Below are positions 8,178-16,614 of a stretch of 45,665 bases of DNA, piece by piece. The notes under the pieces are model-generated. The model was not told the origin of the DNA. It ran no database searches and saw nothing but the letters and a program-made list of their open reading frames with translations. The stretch covers positions 1-45,665 of the forward strand of contig CAIRXZ010000342.1 of assembly GCA_903882645.1 (NCBI GenBank), written 5' to 3'. The position numbers and the translations under genes were made by a program. How positions within the stretch are numbered: the stretch's first letter is position 1; every line of letters begins with the position of its first letter. This DNA is from an uncultured Acidobacteriia bacterium. GTDB taxonomy: Bacteria; Acidobacteriota; Terriglobia; Bryobacterales; Bryobacteraceae.

Positions 8178-8420
8178 GTGACTACGTTACAACAGGGCGG
8201 AAAGTCCGGACGCGCGCCGGAACAAACCTTCGAAGAGGCCAAGTACCTCAAGCGCCTGATCGAGAGCGCTACGCCGGTGCGCGTGAAGCTGGCGGACGGG
8301 GAAGAAGTGGCCGGGACCATCGAGTATTACGACCAGTCCTTCATTCGCCTGACGCGCAAGGGCGAGCCGAACCTGTTCGTGTTCAAGCACGATATCAAGT
8401 ACCTGCTGGAAGAGGGGTAA
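8178..8420 (+). CDS. hfq: Hfq-like Sm-fold RNA chaperone
   Basis: An 80-residue protein with the Hfq/LSm fold. Residues 14-30 form the N-terminal helix; the Sm1 strands follow (VRVKLADGEEVAGTIEYYDQ) with the bend glycine and the FD-like YDQSFIRL; Sm2 is FVFKHDIKYL, matching the YKHAIS signature of Hfq with FKH at 69-71. Hfq forms hexamers that bind U-rich small RNA ends and A-rich mRNAs. The protein lacks the long disordered tail of enterobacterial Hfq. It starts at a GTG preceded by GGGAGAGG. It lies between the VWA and inositol-phosphatase genes rather than next to miaA, the usual proteobacterial setting, so orthology is likely but not certain. Confidence 0.78.
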   Translation: MTTLQQGGKSGRAPEQTFEEAKYLKRLIESATPVRVKLADGEEVAGTIEYYDQSFIRLTRKGEPNLFVFKHDIKYLLEEG

Positions 8421-8426
8421 GAAGCT

Positions 8427-8454
8427 GTCGGCGGTCGGCGGTCGGCGTTCGGCT
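8427..8454 (+). repeat. Heptamer tandem array (GTCGGCG x3 plus a variant)
   Basis: Three exact GTCGGCG units and a fourth, TTCGGCT, lie directly between the Hfq-like gene and the phosphatase gene, filling most of the 57-base gap. Confidence 0.75.
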
Positions 8455-8477
8455 CTTCACGCTTCAGTAAGCGCATC

Positions 8478-9287
8478 ATGAGTTACTTGGAAACGGCTGT
8501 CGAGATCGCGCGCGAAGCGGGCGCGCTGCTGGCGAACTACTTCGAGCGCCGCGTCCGGTTCGAGCTCAAGGGCGAATTCGACCTGGTGACCGAGGCCGAC
8601 CGGGCGTCCGAGGCGCTGGTGGTGGAGCGCCTGCGCTCGCATTTCCCCTCGCACGCCATCGTGGCCGAGGAGGGCGGCGGCCACGAAAGCCCCTCGGAAT
8701 ATCGCTGGTACGTGGACCCCTTGGACGGCACCACGAACTTCGCGCACGGCTTTCCGATGTTCAACGTGACGCTGGGCCTGGAACGCGCGGGCGAAGCCGT
8801 GGCGGGCGTGGTCTACGATCCGCTGCGGCAGGAAATGTTCGCGGCCGAACGGGGGGCCGGGGCGTACCTGAATGGCAAGCGCGCGCGGGTTTCCACGGTG
8901 CGGAACCTGGGCGAGAGTCTGGCCTCCACGGGGTTTCCGAGCCGGAAGCGCAGCCACGACGTGAACGTTCATTTCTTCTACCAGGTCGCCATGGCGTCAC
9001 ACGGCGTGCGGCGCACGGGCTCGGCCGCTTTGGACCTGGCGTACGTGGCGAGCGGCCGGCTGGACCTGTTCTGGGAGTTCGGCCTGAAGCCCTGGGACAT
9101 GGCCGCCGGCGCGCTGCTGGTGCGGGAAGCGGGCGGCCGCGTCTCCGACATGAACGGAGCGCCGCACAACATCAATTCGTCGCCGCATCTGCTGGCCGAT
9201 AATGGCGCGCTGCACGCGCCGGCGCTCGAGTTTTTGGCCGAAATCTTCCAAGGCAACTTCCGCACGCCGATGCCGGAGATTAAATAG
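8478..9287 (+). CDS. suhB: Inositol monophosphatase family protein (SuhB-like)
   Basis: A 269-residue metal-dependent phosphatase, the usual family size. The signature WYVDPLDGTTNFAHG (D80-D83) binds two Mg ions together with the acidic pair E64-E65 in IVAEEGG, and the C-terminal motif KPWDMAAGALLVREAGG supplies the last metal ligand and substrate contact. Members hydrolyse inositol-1-phosphate or related sugar phosphates such as fructose-1,6-bisphosphate, and E. coli SuhB also acts in rRNA transcription complexes. No inositol pathway gene is nearby, so the physiological substrate stays open. The ATG at 8478 matches the family start. It follows the Hfq-like gene in the same direction and may be co-transcribed with it. 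Confidence 0.9.
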   Translation: MSYLETAVEIAREAGALLANYFERRVRFELKGEFDLVTEADRASEALVVERLRSHFPSHAIVAEEGGGHESPSEYRWYVDPLDGTTNFAHGFPMFNVTLGLERAGEAVAGVVYDPLRQEMFAAERGAGAYLNGKRARVSTVRNLGESLASTGFPSRKRSHDVNVHFFYQVAMASHGVRRTGSAALDLAYVASGRLDLFWEFGLKPWDMAAGALLVREAGGRVSDMNGAPHNINSSPHLLADNGALHAPALEFLAEIFQGNFRTPMPEIK

Positions 9288-9307
9288 CTATCGGCTATCG
9301 GCCTTCA
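9287..9307 (+). repeat. Heptamer array after suhB
   Basis: GCTATCG, GCTATCG and GCCTTCA follow each other, starting on the last base of the suhB stop codon. Confidence 0.6.
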
Positions 9308-9434
9308 GCGTTGGCCGGACTCCGCTTCGCGGAGCCGGCTTCCCTGCCCTTCCCTTGCGTTTGGCGCCCCCAAGGCCGGATAATGAGGCCGTCTCCTGTT
9401 CTTTACTATCGCCACGGAAAACCGCAGGTAGGTA

Positions 9435-10409
9435 ATGCGAAAACACCCACGGATGATCGCCCTGGCGCTGGCGGGCGCGCTGCCGCTGGCCAGTTCCTTC
9501 GCGGCCGACACCAAGATGGTGAAAGCCGTTTCCGACCACTTCGAACTTTACACCACCGACAACGAAGCTTTGGCTAAACCGGCCTTGGAGCACTTCGAGA
9601 CGGTGCGTGCGTACCTCCTCAAGGCCACCAACGCCCAGGATCCGTTTGCGGCGCCGGTGCGGATCGTCGGTTTTAAGTCCTTTGGCGAGTTCGGCGCCTA
9701 TAATACAAAGCACGATCCGGGCGTGAACGCCTTCTCTCAAGCCAGCCCCGCACGCGTCACCATCGTCATGTCGGGTCTCAAGAAGGAAATGTACGAGTAC
9801 GGCGTGCGCGAATACGTCACCCTGCTGCTGGACCGCACCGCGCCGAAGTTGCCGTACTGGCTCAAGCTGGGGTTTGGCGAGCTTTACTGCACGCTGCGCG
9901 TGGAAAACGGGCAACTGCTGCTCGGCGCTTCCCCCGCACGGAGTTATCGCAGCAGCACGTCGCCGGACTTCGACATGGGCATGTTGGTTACGCTACAGCC
10001 AGGATCTCATGGCAACAAGGGAGCGGCCGATTTCTACTCGCAGGCGAAAAATGCCGCGTTCGGCAAACAGGACGGCATGGGAACCATCGAGGCCAGCCAG
10101 ACGGTGGACTACCCCGTCCTCACCTGGCAATTGACTCACATGCTGATGTTCAAGAAGGAGTACGGTTCGAAGTTCGGAGCCTTTGTCGGGGCCCTTTCGA
10201 ATGGCGAGGACTCCGTCGCTGCGCTGGGACGAATCTACGACCAATCGCTGGCGGGCCTGAAACAGGACGTCATCCTTTACATGAAGATGCCGTCACACGC
10301 CGTGGCGGGCCTCAAGTTCCAGTTGGACAAGCCGGTGACGCCGCAGGTCGGCCAGCTCTCCCCAGCCGATTCCGCGGCTGTGCTGGCCGAGCTAAAGTCC
10401 TCGAAATAG
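9435..10409 (+). CDS. Secreted protein resembling an inactive gluzincin peptidase
   Basis: A 324-residue protein with a signal peptide (residues 1-24, cleavage near SSFAA-DTK). The layout recalls secreted peptidase-MA/DUF1570-type proteins, in which an HExxH helix is followed about 15 residues later by a WLxEGxAEY segment. Here the helix reads GVREYVTLLLDR (R125 and T129 replace both zinc histidines) and the second segment reads LPYWLKLGFGELY, so the zinc site appears lost. The preceding strands (FELYTTDNE, VRIVGFKSFGEFGAYN) fit the same fold. If the comparison is right, this is a pseudo-enzyme, perhaps a scaffold or binding protein. The match rests on pattern only, so the function is unknown. 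AGGTAGG precedes the ATG. Confidence 0.8.
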   Translation: MRKHPRMIALALAGALPLASSFAADTKMVKAVSDHFELYTTDNEALAKPALEHFETVRAYLLKATNAQDPFAAPVRIVGFKSFGEFGAYNTKHDPGVNAFSQASPARVTIVMSGLKKEMYEYGVREYVTLLLDRTAPKLPYWLKLGFGELYCTLRVENGQLLLGASPARSYRSSTSPDFDMGMLVTLQPGSHGNKGAADFYSQAKNAAFGKQDGMGTIEASQTVDYPVLTWQLTHMLMFKKEYGSKFGAFVGALSNGEDSVAALGRIYDQSLAGLKQDVILYMKMPSHAVAGLKFQLDKPVTPQVGQLSPADSAAVLAELKSSK

Positions 10410-10417
10410 GCTGCGGA

Positions 10418-11032
10418 TCACACGCATTTTCGATGCGGGCGGACCGGCCCGGCATCTGAAGCCGCCGGTCCGCGGTAGAGGCCTTCCTCGAAGATGTAGT
10501 CGAGGACCTGCCTGGGGACCCCGGCGGGGCGTTGGCCGCCCGCCAGGGCGGCGCGGATTGCGGAAGACGAGGCGGCTGATTCCAGCGTATCCAAACGCTG
10601 CGCGCGCACGCCCTCGGGGACTTCGCAGGAATAGCCGGGGCGGCCCACTACCAGGAACTCGACGGCGCGCGCCACTTCACGCCACCGGCGCCAGGAGCGG
10701 ATTTCTGCGAACGCGTCGGCGCCAATAAGGAAAAACAGATCGTCCGCGTCTATTTGCGCCCGCACCTTTTCGATGGTGTCTATGGAATAGCTGCGCCGCG
10801 CGCTCTCTTCCAGGCGCGACACCTCGAAGCGCGGTTCCCCCTGGCAGGCCAATTGCGCCATGCGCACGCGCGCGTCATAGGGCGCGTGGGTTGCGCCGGC
10901 CTTATGGGGCGGGCGCGCGGCCGGCACGAAGAGAACGCAGTCCAGCGAGAACCGGCCCGCGGCGGCCCGGGCGATGGCCACGTGCGCGTCGTGGATGGGG
11001 TCGAACGTGCCGCCGAATATCGCCAATCTCAT
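10418..11032 (-). CDS. nadD: Nicotinate-nucleotide adenylyltransferase
   Basis: This enzyme makes nicotinate adenine dinucleotide from nicotinate mononucleotide and ATP, a late cytoplasmic step of NAD synthesis. The N-terminal GGTFDPIHDAHV holds the (H/T)xGH-type nucleotide motif, YSIDTIEKVR is the conserved mid-region, FLIGADAFAEIRSWRRW follows, and SSSAIR near the C-terminus corresponds to the ISSTxIR motif. The ATG at 11032 places MRLAIFGGTF at the start as in the family; the in-frame codon at 11044 adds only four residues. At about 204 residues it has normal length, with a short basic tail. nadD often sits near obg and rsfS, which are absent here. It is convergent with the preceding gene and upstream of nothing on its strand. 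Confidence 0.93.
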   Translation of the reverse strand: MRLAIFGGTFDPIHDAHVAIARAAAGRFSLDCVLFVPAARPPHKAGATHAPYDARVRMAQLACQGEPRFEVSRLEESARRSYSIDTIEKVRAQIDADDLFFLIGADAFAEIRSWRRWREVARAVEFLVVGRPGYSCEVPEGVRAQRLDTLESAASSSAIRAALAGGQRPAGVPRQVLDYIFEEGLYRGPAASDAGPVRPHRKCV

Positions 11033-11080
11033 GGTCGCGCACACAGACAGGCCAAGGGCAGCGATGGCCCGCCCCGCTAT

Positions 11081-11572
11081 TCAGCCCTGCCTTTCGATCT
11101 TTACGGAACTTATGCGCACTTCCTTCTTGGGCCGGTCCTGCGCGCCGCGCGGAACCAGCGAGATTTTCTCCACAACCTCGTAGCCCTCGACCACTTCTCC
11201 AAACACGGTGTGGTGGTTGTCCAGCCACGGCGTGGCGGCAACGGTGATGAAGAACTGGCTGCCGTTGGTGTTCGGCCCGGCGTTGGCCATCGAGAGGATG
11301 CCGGGTTTGGAGTGCTTGAGATCCTTGTGAAACTCGTCGGCGAACTTGTAGCCGGGGCCGCCGCGGCCGGTTCCTTCCGGGTCGCCGCCCTGAATCATGA
11401 AGTTGGGAATGACGCGATGAAAAACGGTTCCGTCGTAGAAGGGCTTTCCGGTCTTGCTTCCTTCCGCCAGGGCGATGAAGTTCTCAATCGTGCGCGGCGC
11501 CTGCTCGGCGAACAGTTTGATCTTGAAGGTCCCTTCCGAGGTGTCGAATCGGGCGTGGATTTCGTTGGGCAT
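11081..11572 (-). CDS. Peptidyl-prolyl cis-trans isomerase, cyclophilin type
   Basis: A 163-residue cytoplasmic cyclophilin that speeds isomerisation of peptide bonds before proline. It has no signal peptide. The active-site landmarks are all there: [14 protein letters not shown] with the catalytic arginine, [30 protein letters not shown] and [19 protein letters not shown]. The ATG at 11572 is used because [14 protein letters not shown] is the typical N-terminus of bacterial PpiB-like proteins; the in-frame codon at 11590 adds six unrelated residues. It lies 48 bases upstream of nadD on the same strand and could share its transcript. Confidence 0.93.
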   Translation of the reverse strand: MPNEIHARFDTSEGTFKIKLFAEQAPRTIENFIALAEGSKTGKPFYDGTVFHRVIPNFMIQGGDPEGTGRGGPGYKFADEFHKDLKHSKPGILSMANAGPNTNGSQFFITVAATPWLDNHHTVFGEVVEGYEVVEKISLVPRGAQDRPKKEVRISSVKIERQG

Positions 11573-11658
11573 CACTAGGGATTGTAGCAATTCGGGATTC
11601 GCCGCCGCGTGCTAGAAAAGCCGCAAAAGAGAGGCGTGCTAAGATTGCGGCTTAAAGA

Positions 11659-11904
11659 ATGCGTCCGGAAGAATCGATCCCGCTGACTCTGGAGGAGCAT
11701 CGGGAGTTGGGCGCCGAGTTGCGCAAGGTCCGGGCTCGGATGCGCGAGTTGTGCGATTTGGTGACGGCGGTCTACGGACCCAACACACAGGCGGCGTTCA
11801 GCTTCTCGAAGGCCGCCGGGGCCGTGGAACGCTTGTGCTCGGACATGCAGGCGCAGGCCGAGCGCGATCTGCCCGGATATCAGGCGGACGAGTTCTATAC
11901 CTGA
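11659..11904 (+). CDS. Small conserved-looking protein of unknown function
   Basis: An 81-residue acidic, helix-rich protein without signal peptide or membrane segment. It contains an EEHRELGAELRKVRARMRELCDLV stretch predicted as a long amphipathic helix, broken here by description only, with a second helix around AAGAVERLCSDMQAQ. It begins with an ATG 87 bases from the divergent cyclophilin gene, and its codon usage looks like that of its neighbours. I recognise no domain. It is kept as a gene because the frame is clean and has no competing overlap on either strand. Confidence 0.6.
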   Translation: MRPEESIPLTLEEHRELGAELRKVRARMRELCDLVTAVYGPNTQAAFSFSKAAGAVERLCSDMQAQAERDLPGYQADEFYT

Positions 11905-11952
11905 ACCCTCTCGTGGCGCGGGGCTTCTTCCCAAGCGGAAAAGGGCGCTGCG

Positions 11953-13746
11953 CTACCAACCGGCCGGTTTGCCCCGGTTCTGCTCGTCAAGCCACTTTTG
12001 AAGGGGCGCGAAATAGTCGCGGATCGCCGAGGCGTCCATTTCGCGCGTGCCCGCGATCTTCTCGAGCGCGTCCTGCCAGGGGCGGCTCTGGCCCATCTCC
12101 AGCATGGCGGCGAGGCGGCCGCCGGCTTTCTTGTCGCCGTAGACCGAGCACCGGTTCAAAGGACCCTGGCGCCCGGCCGCCTGGGCCAGCGCGCGATGAA
12201 ACTGGAACTGCAGGATGTCCGCGAGAAAATAGCGCGCGTAAGGCACGTTGGCGGCCACGTGATACTTGGCTCCGGGGTCGAAATCGGCTTCGTTCCGCGC
12301 AACCGGAGGCGCGATTCCCTGGTACTTCTCGCGAAGCTGCCACCATGCCTCGTTGTATTTCCCGGGAGGGATCTCGCCGGAGAACACCTTCCAGCGCCAC
12401 TGGTCGATCACGAGGCCGAAAGGCAGAAAAGCGATTTTCTCGAGCGCGCGGTGCAGCAGCAGGCCAATGTCCTTGGAGGGATCGGGGGCCTTGTCGAGCA
12501 GCCCGATCTTGACCAGGTATTCGGGCGTGATGGAAAGCGCGATGGTGTCGCCCACGGCCTCGTGGAAGCCGTCGTTGGCGCTGTCGCGGAAGGAGGGGGC
12601 CAGGTTGCTGTAGGCGCGCTGGTAGAAATTGTGTCCCAGCTCGTGGTGCACGGTCAGGAAATCCTCGCCGGTGATTTGGAGGCACACCTTCAGCCGGAGG
12701 TCGCTGAGAGAGTCGATATCCCAAGCGCTGGCGTGGCAGACCACCTCGCGGTCGCGCGGCCGCAGAAACAGCGAGCGTTCCCAGAAGGTGTCCGGCAGCG
12801 GGGCGAATCCCAGCGACACAAAGAAGTTTTCGCCGTACTTGACCATCTGCTTCCAGTCGGTGTTGCGCTTCTTGAGGATCTCGGTCAGGTCGTAGCCGGG
12901 ATCGGCGTTGGCCGGCTCCACCAGGGGATAAATGTTGTCCCAATCCTGCGCCCACATATTGCCCAGCAGGTCGGCGGGAATCGGGCCGCTGGCCGGGACC
13001 GCGTCGCCGTACTTCTCCCGCAGGCGGGCGCGAACGTAGGCGTGCAGCGAAACGTAAAGCGGACGCACCTGGTCCCAGAGCCGGTCCAGTTCCTTGGCGA
13101 AGGCGTCGGGCGGCATGTCGTATTTCGAGCGCCACATGGCCCCGTTGTCCTGGAAGCCGAGCTGACGCGCGCCCTTGTTGGCCAGTTCGACGTAGCGGGT
13201 GAAGTCCTGGCGCATGGGCCGCGAGATGGCGTGCCAGCCGGTCCAGGCTTCCAGCAGTTGCTTGGGGTCGCGGCTCTCGGCAAGGATCTTGCTCAGCTCT
13301 TCCAGGTCCCTGCAACTCGCCGGCCCGCTGGGACAATACTTACCCTTGCCGTACATGCCTTCCATGCCCGCGGTGATGCGGGTCAGCTCCTCGCTTTCCT
13401 TGGGATCGGAGGGCGTGGCGATGGTGAGCGAGAGTTTCAGGAGCTTGATCTTCCGCGCCGTCTCCGGGTCGAGCTTGAGGCCGTCGAAGCGCGTCGACTT
13501 CTTGGCGTAATCCACGGTGGCCGCGATGGCGCGTTCGTCGATCTTGGCGGCCAGCGCCTCGGTGTCGTCGGTGATGTAGGTGGATTTGATCCAATCGGCG
13601 CGGGACGCGTCCACGTCCAGAACGAGCAGCTTCTGTTCCGCGTCCGCGATGAACTTGCGGGCTTCTTCGGGCGTCGCCTTGCGGCCGGCGCCGCTGGCAA
13701 GGACGGCAAACAGGCAGGTGAGGCACAGGGCGGGCTGAATCTTCAT
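11953..13746 (-). CDS. M2 family zinc peptidyl-dipeptidase (ACE-like)
   Basis: A 597-residue secreted metallopeptidase related to angiotensin-converting enzyme. A signal peptide covers residues 1-19 (MKIQPALCLTCLFAVLASG). The zinc site is complete: H368-E369-L-G-H372 in VHHELGHNFYQ and the third ligand E396 in FHEAVGD, exactly 24 residues on, as the M2 family requires. The family removes C-terminal dipeptides from peptides. Bacterial members are common in Acidobacteria and Xanthomonadales; their natural substrates are mostly unknown, and nutrition or peptidoglycan-peptide turnover are possible. It has the length of a single-domain ACE. The gene stands alone, convergent with the small gene at 11659. 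Confidence 0.93.
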   Translation of the reverse strand: MKIQPALCLTCLFAVLASGAGRKATPEEARKFIADAEQKLLVLDVDASRADWIKSTYITDDTEALAAKIDERAIAATVDYAKKSTRFDGLKLDPETARKIKLLKLSLTIATPSDPKESEELTRITAGMEGMYGKGKYCPSGPASCRDLEELSKILAESRDPKQLLEAWTGWHAISRPMRQDFTRYVELANKGARQLGFQDNGAMWRSKYDMPPDAFAKELDRLWDQVRPLYVSLHAYVRARLREKYGDAVPASGPIPADLLGNMWAQDWDNIYPLVEPANADPGYDLTEILKKRNTDWKQMVKYGENFFVSLGFAPLPDTFWERSLFLRPRDREVVCHASAWDIDSLSDLRLKVCLQITGEDFLTVHHELGHNFYQRAYSNLAPSFRDSANDGFHEAVGDTIALSITPEYLVKIGLLDKAPDPSKDIGLLLHRALEKIAFLPFGLVIDQWRWKVFSGEIPPGKYNEAWWQLREKYQGIAPPVARNEADFDPGAKYHVAANVPYARYFLADILQFQFHRALAQAAGRQGPLNRCSVYGDKKAGGRLAAMLEMGQSRPWQDALEKIAGTREMDASAIRDYFAPLQKWLDEQNRGKPAGW

Positions 13747-13936
13747 GCCTACACGGTAGCAGACCAGCGGGTCTCCCGGACGCCGCGTCCGCCAGCCCGC
13801 CGCGACGATCGAGATGGCCGCCCCGGGGGGCTTCGGCGAGAGCCATCCGGCGCCCGCGCGGATTGTCGCTGGCGGCGTCTGGCTTTGCGCCGATCGCGCG
13901 GGACGTGTTAGCCTTTGATAGTCAGCGTGACGTTGC

Positions 13937-14013
<77 letters not shown>

Positions 14014-14070
14014 AGCCCTTCAAACCCTTGCCCGCGTCGAAACGATCCCGGGTCCCGGAAAACGGGCGCT

Positions 14071-15960
14071 ATGCTTCACACAATCCTTTCGGTGGACGGT
14101 GACAATTCCCGCCGCGACGCCACAAGCCAAGCCCTTCGTTTGGCAGGATTCGAGGTGGTCGAAGCCGTGAGCGCGGCGGAGGCGCTGAAGCTGGCATCCC
14201 AGTCGCAGCCGTCGCTCGTTCTGCTTGGCGCGCCGCCCGCCGGGGCCGAAGGACCGGCCGAGTTCTGTCGTCGGCTCAAGGCCGATCCCCGGACCGCCCG
14301 CATCCCGGCGCTGTACATACACGGCGAAGGCGAGTCCGGGCGCCCCTGCCGCGAAGGGCTGGAATGCGGCGCCGACGCCTGCTTGCGCGCGCCCGTTGCG
14401 CAGGAGACCTTGGCCGCCATGGCCGCCGCGTTGATTCGGGCGGGCGCCGCCGGGCGGCAGGGCGATGCGGCCGTCCAGCCGCAGGGTGAGCTGCATGCGC
14501 AGTCGCACGCCATTCTGGAGCGGATGCGCGGCAGCGTCTGCTGGTTCGACCGGGACTTCCGCTTTGTCGATCTGAACGCGGCTGCGGAACGGCTGGCGGG
14601 ACGCGGCCGGGATGCGTTGCTGGGAAAATGCCTCTGGGACGTTTTCCCCGAGACCATCGGGACGAACCTGGAACGGGAATTCCGGCTTGCGGCCGGGCGC
14701 CGCGAGCCACGCGCCTTCGAGTACCACTCCGCACGGCTCGACAATTGGCTTGAGGTCCGGGCGTGGCCCGCGGAAGACGGCGGAATCGCCATGATCGCCT
14801 TGGACATCACCGATCGCAAGCAGGCCGAGCGGGCGCTGGCGGAAAGCGAAGAGAAGTTCTCCAAGACGTTTCAATTGAACGCCGCCGCCATGGCGCTGAC
14901 GCGCCTTTCCGATGGGCTGATCCTGGAAGTCAACGAGAGATGGGCGGAAATCTTCGGGTTCTCCCGTGAGGAGATCGTCGGCCGGAGCACGTCGGATATC
15001 GGCCTTTGGAAAGACCCCGCGGAACGGGCGCGCGCGATGCGCGACCTGGAAACGCATGGCTCCTTCCGCGCCCGCGAATGCCGGTTCGTGCGAAAGAACG
15101 GCGAAACATGGACCGCCCTGGTCTCCTGCGAGGTCATTCCGCTGCAAGGGGCGCGGACGATTCTGAGCTCCGCAACGGACATCACCGAGCGCGAGATGGC
15201 CGAAGAGCGCCTGCGGCAATCCCGGAAACTGGAAAGCGCCGGAGCGCTGGCGGCCGGGGTCGCGCACGACTTCAACAACCTGCTGGTGAGCGTGATCGGC
15301 AATGCCAGCCTGGCCCGGGAGTTTTTGCCGCCGGACAATCCCGCGGCCGCACTGCTCGACGGAATCGTCCAAGCCGGCGAGCAGGCTGCTCATCTCACCC
15401 GGCAGATGCTGGCTTATTCGGGGAAAGGGAGGTTCCTGGTGGAACCGGTGAACCTCTCGGATCTCATTCCGGAGGCGATGGCGCTGGCGCAGCCTTCCAT
15501 TCCCAAAGCCATCGCGGTGCGCCTCGACTTGGCGGCGGATCTGCCGACGATCGAAGCCGACCGCGGCCAGGTGCAGCAGGTATTCCTCAACCTGATGCTG
15601 AACGCCGCGGAAGCGATCGGCGCCGATGCCGGCGCGATCTCGGTCCGCGCTGGCGTTCAGGAGGTGGATGAGCGTTACATCCGCCGCCACCCGGAAACGG
15701 CCGGCCTTCCCCATGGCCCGTACGTCTGCCTGGAAGTGCGCGATACCGGCCGCGGCATGGACGAAGCGACCAAGTCCAGGATCTTCGATCCTTTCTTCTC
15801 GACGAAATTCACGGGGCGCGGGCTGGGTCTTGCGGCCGCCGGCGGAATCCTGCGGGCGCACAAGGGCGCGATCGCGGTGAGCAGCGCGCCGGGCGAAGGC
15901 GCCTGCTTCACGGCGCTGTTCCCGGCGGCGGTCCGGACGGCGCCGCGAGGCGGCGGCTAA
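14071..15960 (+). CDS. PAS sensor histidine kinase with degenerate N-terminal receiver domain
   Basis: A 629-residue cytoplasmic kinase without membrane segments. Residues 3-122 have a response-regulator receiver fold (HTILSVDGDN at the start), but the phosphoacceptor position reads LVLLGAPPAG, Gly53 replacing the Asp, and the usual late Lys is Arg in CLRAPV. Two PAS domains follow (about 148-250 and 261-375). The HisKA box has H399 in AAGVAHDFNNLL, and the HATPase domain shows NLMLNAAEAIG, DTGRGMD, FDPFFSTKFTGRGLGL and the C-terminal strands. The kinase core looks active. With no output regulator adjacent, it is an orphan. The pseudo-receiver may sense or dock something rather than accept phosphate. 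It starts 57 bases after tRNA-Asp. Confidence 0.9.
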   Translation: MLHTILSVDGDNSRRDATSQALRLAGFEVVEAVSAAEALKLASQSQPSLVLLGAPPAGAEGPAEFCRRLKADPRTARIPALYIHGEGESGRPCREGLECGADACLRAPVAQETLAAMAAALIRAGAAGRQGDAAVQPQGELHAQSHAILERMRGSVCWFDRDFRFVDLNAAAERLAGRGRDALLGKCLWDVFPETIGTNLEREFRLAAGRREPRAFEYHSARLDNWLEVRAWPAEDGGIAMIALDITDRKQAERALAESEEKFSKTFQLNAAAMALTRLSDGLILEVNERWAEIFGFSREEIVGRSTSDIGLWKDPAERARAMRDLETHGSFRARECRFVRKNGETWTALVSCEVIPLQGARTILSSATDITEREMAEERLRQSRKLESAGALAAGVAHDFNNLLVSVIGNASLAREFLPPDNPAAALLDGIVQAGEQAAHLTRQMLAYSGKGRFLVEPVNLSDLIPEAMALAQPSIPKAIAVRLDLAADLPTIEADRGQVQQVFLNLMLNAAEAIGADAGAISVRAGVQEVDERYIRRHPETAGLPHGPYVCLEVRDTGRGMDEATKSRIFDPFFSTKFTGRGLGLAAAGGILRAHKGAIAVSSAPGEGACFTALFPAAVRTAPRGGG

Positions 15961-16036
15961 GAGGCGGTTGCCCCGGCCGCCGCGCTTGCGCTATCCTGGA
16001 GACTCCACTACTTTGTAAGGATTCGACTCACCGAAG

Positions 16037-16303
16037 ATGGCTAATACCTATTCCGCACTGAAGCGGGTGCGACAGACTGAACGCCGCACGGATTACAACC
16101 GGCAAAACAAGACGCGCCTGCGGCATCAGATCCGCGCCATGCGGCGCGCCATCGCCAGCAAGGACGCCAAGGCCGCCGAGGAACTGCTCCCCAAGACGTT
16201 CTCCGTGATCGACCGTTCCGCGAAGTTCGGGATCATCAAGAAGAACACCGCGGCCCGGTACAAGTCCAAGCTGCACCTGCGCGTGAAGGCCCTCCAGGCG
16301 TAG
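16037..16303 (+). CDS. rpsT: 30S ribosomal protein S20
   Basis: An 88-residue, strongly basic protein matching S20 throughout, from [17 protein letters not shown] to a lysine/arginine-rich C-terminal helix ending [11 protein letters not shown]20 binds 16S rRNA early in small-subunit assembly. As in most bacteria it is monocistronic: 76 bases separate it from the kinase gene, and a 580-base non-coding stretch follows. TAAGGA before the start may act as RBS. Confidence 0.96.
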   Translation: MANTYSALKRVRQTERRTDYNRQNKTRLRHQIRAMRRAIASKDAKAAEELLPKTFSVIDRSAKFGIIKKNTAARYKSKLHLRVKALQA

Positions 16304-16310
16304 CAGGCGG

Positions 16311-16330
16311 GGCGGATCTCCCGGTCTGTT
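16311..16330. repeat. Degenerate REP-like hairpin after rpsT
   Basis: GGCGGATC-TCCC-GGTCTGTT resembles the elements at 38163 and 43259 with two changes, and lies eight bases after the rpsT stop. Confidence 0.45.
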
Positions 16331-16428
16331 GGGGGGGGCCTGCGGCCCGGCGGGATTTCATGAGAAACTCCTATGGCGGGGCGGACGCGTGTTTCGCTCG
16401 GTTTCACTACCCCACGCGAGTGGATGCA

Positions 16429-16466
16429 TTGTATCGGGGCATGGCTTGAGCCGTGCCCTGATACAA
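16429..16466. repeat. Long palindrome, 18-bp arms
   Basis: The arms 16429-16446 (TTGTATCGGGGCATGGCT) and 16449-16466 (AGCCGTGCCCTGATACAA) pair over 18 bases with only two G-T wobbles and a 2-nt centre. This could be a dispersed palindromic repeat or a bidirectional terminator stem. Confidence 0.65.
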
Positions 16467-16583
16467 GGCGCGCATCCGGATTATGCAATTTGGAACCCGA
16501 GTGTTTGGTCTAACTTCGGATTTGGGGTTCAATAGCGCCGGCGGCCGCGCGCCCGCCCGGCTGGGAAATCGTCCAAAACCACA

Positions 16584-16614
16584 AATGCTCACCCCCTATT
16601 CGGGGGTGAGCATT
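16584..16614. terminator. Perfect 13-bp hairpin, candidate bidirectional terminator
   Basis: AATGCTCACCCCC pairs perfectly with GGGGGTGAGCATT around a TATTC loop. It lies between convergent genes. The flanking tracts are only partly T-rich (GTTTCCCC on the plus strand, TTGTGGTTTTGG on the minus strand), so Rho-independent termination is plausible but not certain; an RNA-protecting structure is an alternative. Confidence 0.5.

Noticed and set aside
11998-13911. 637-codon open frame antisense to the M2 peptidase
   Set aside because: It is the GC-rich shadow of a gene with an intact zinc site; the translation shows no domain and biased composition.
14020-15861. 613-codon open frame antisense to the sensor kinase
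   Set aside because: The plus strand encodes clear PAS, HisKA and HATPase motifs; the antisense product has none.
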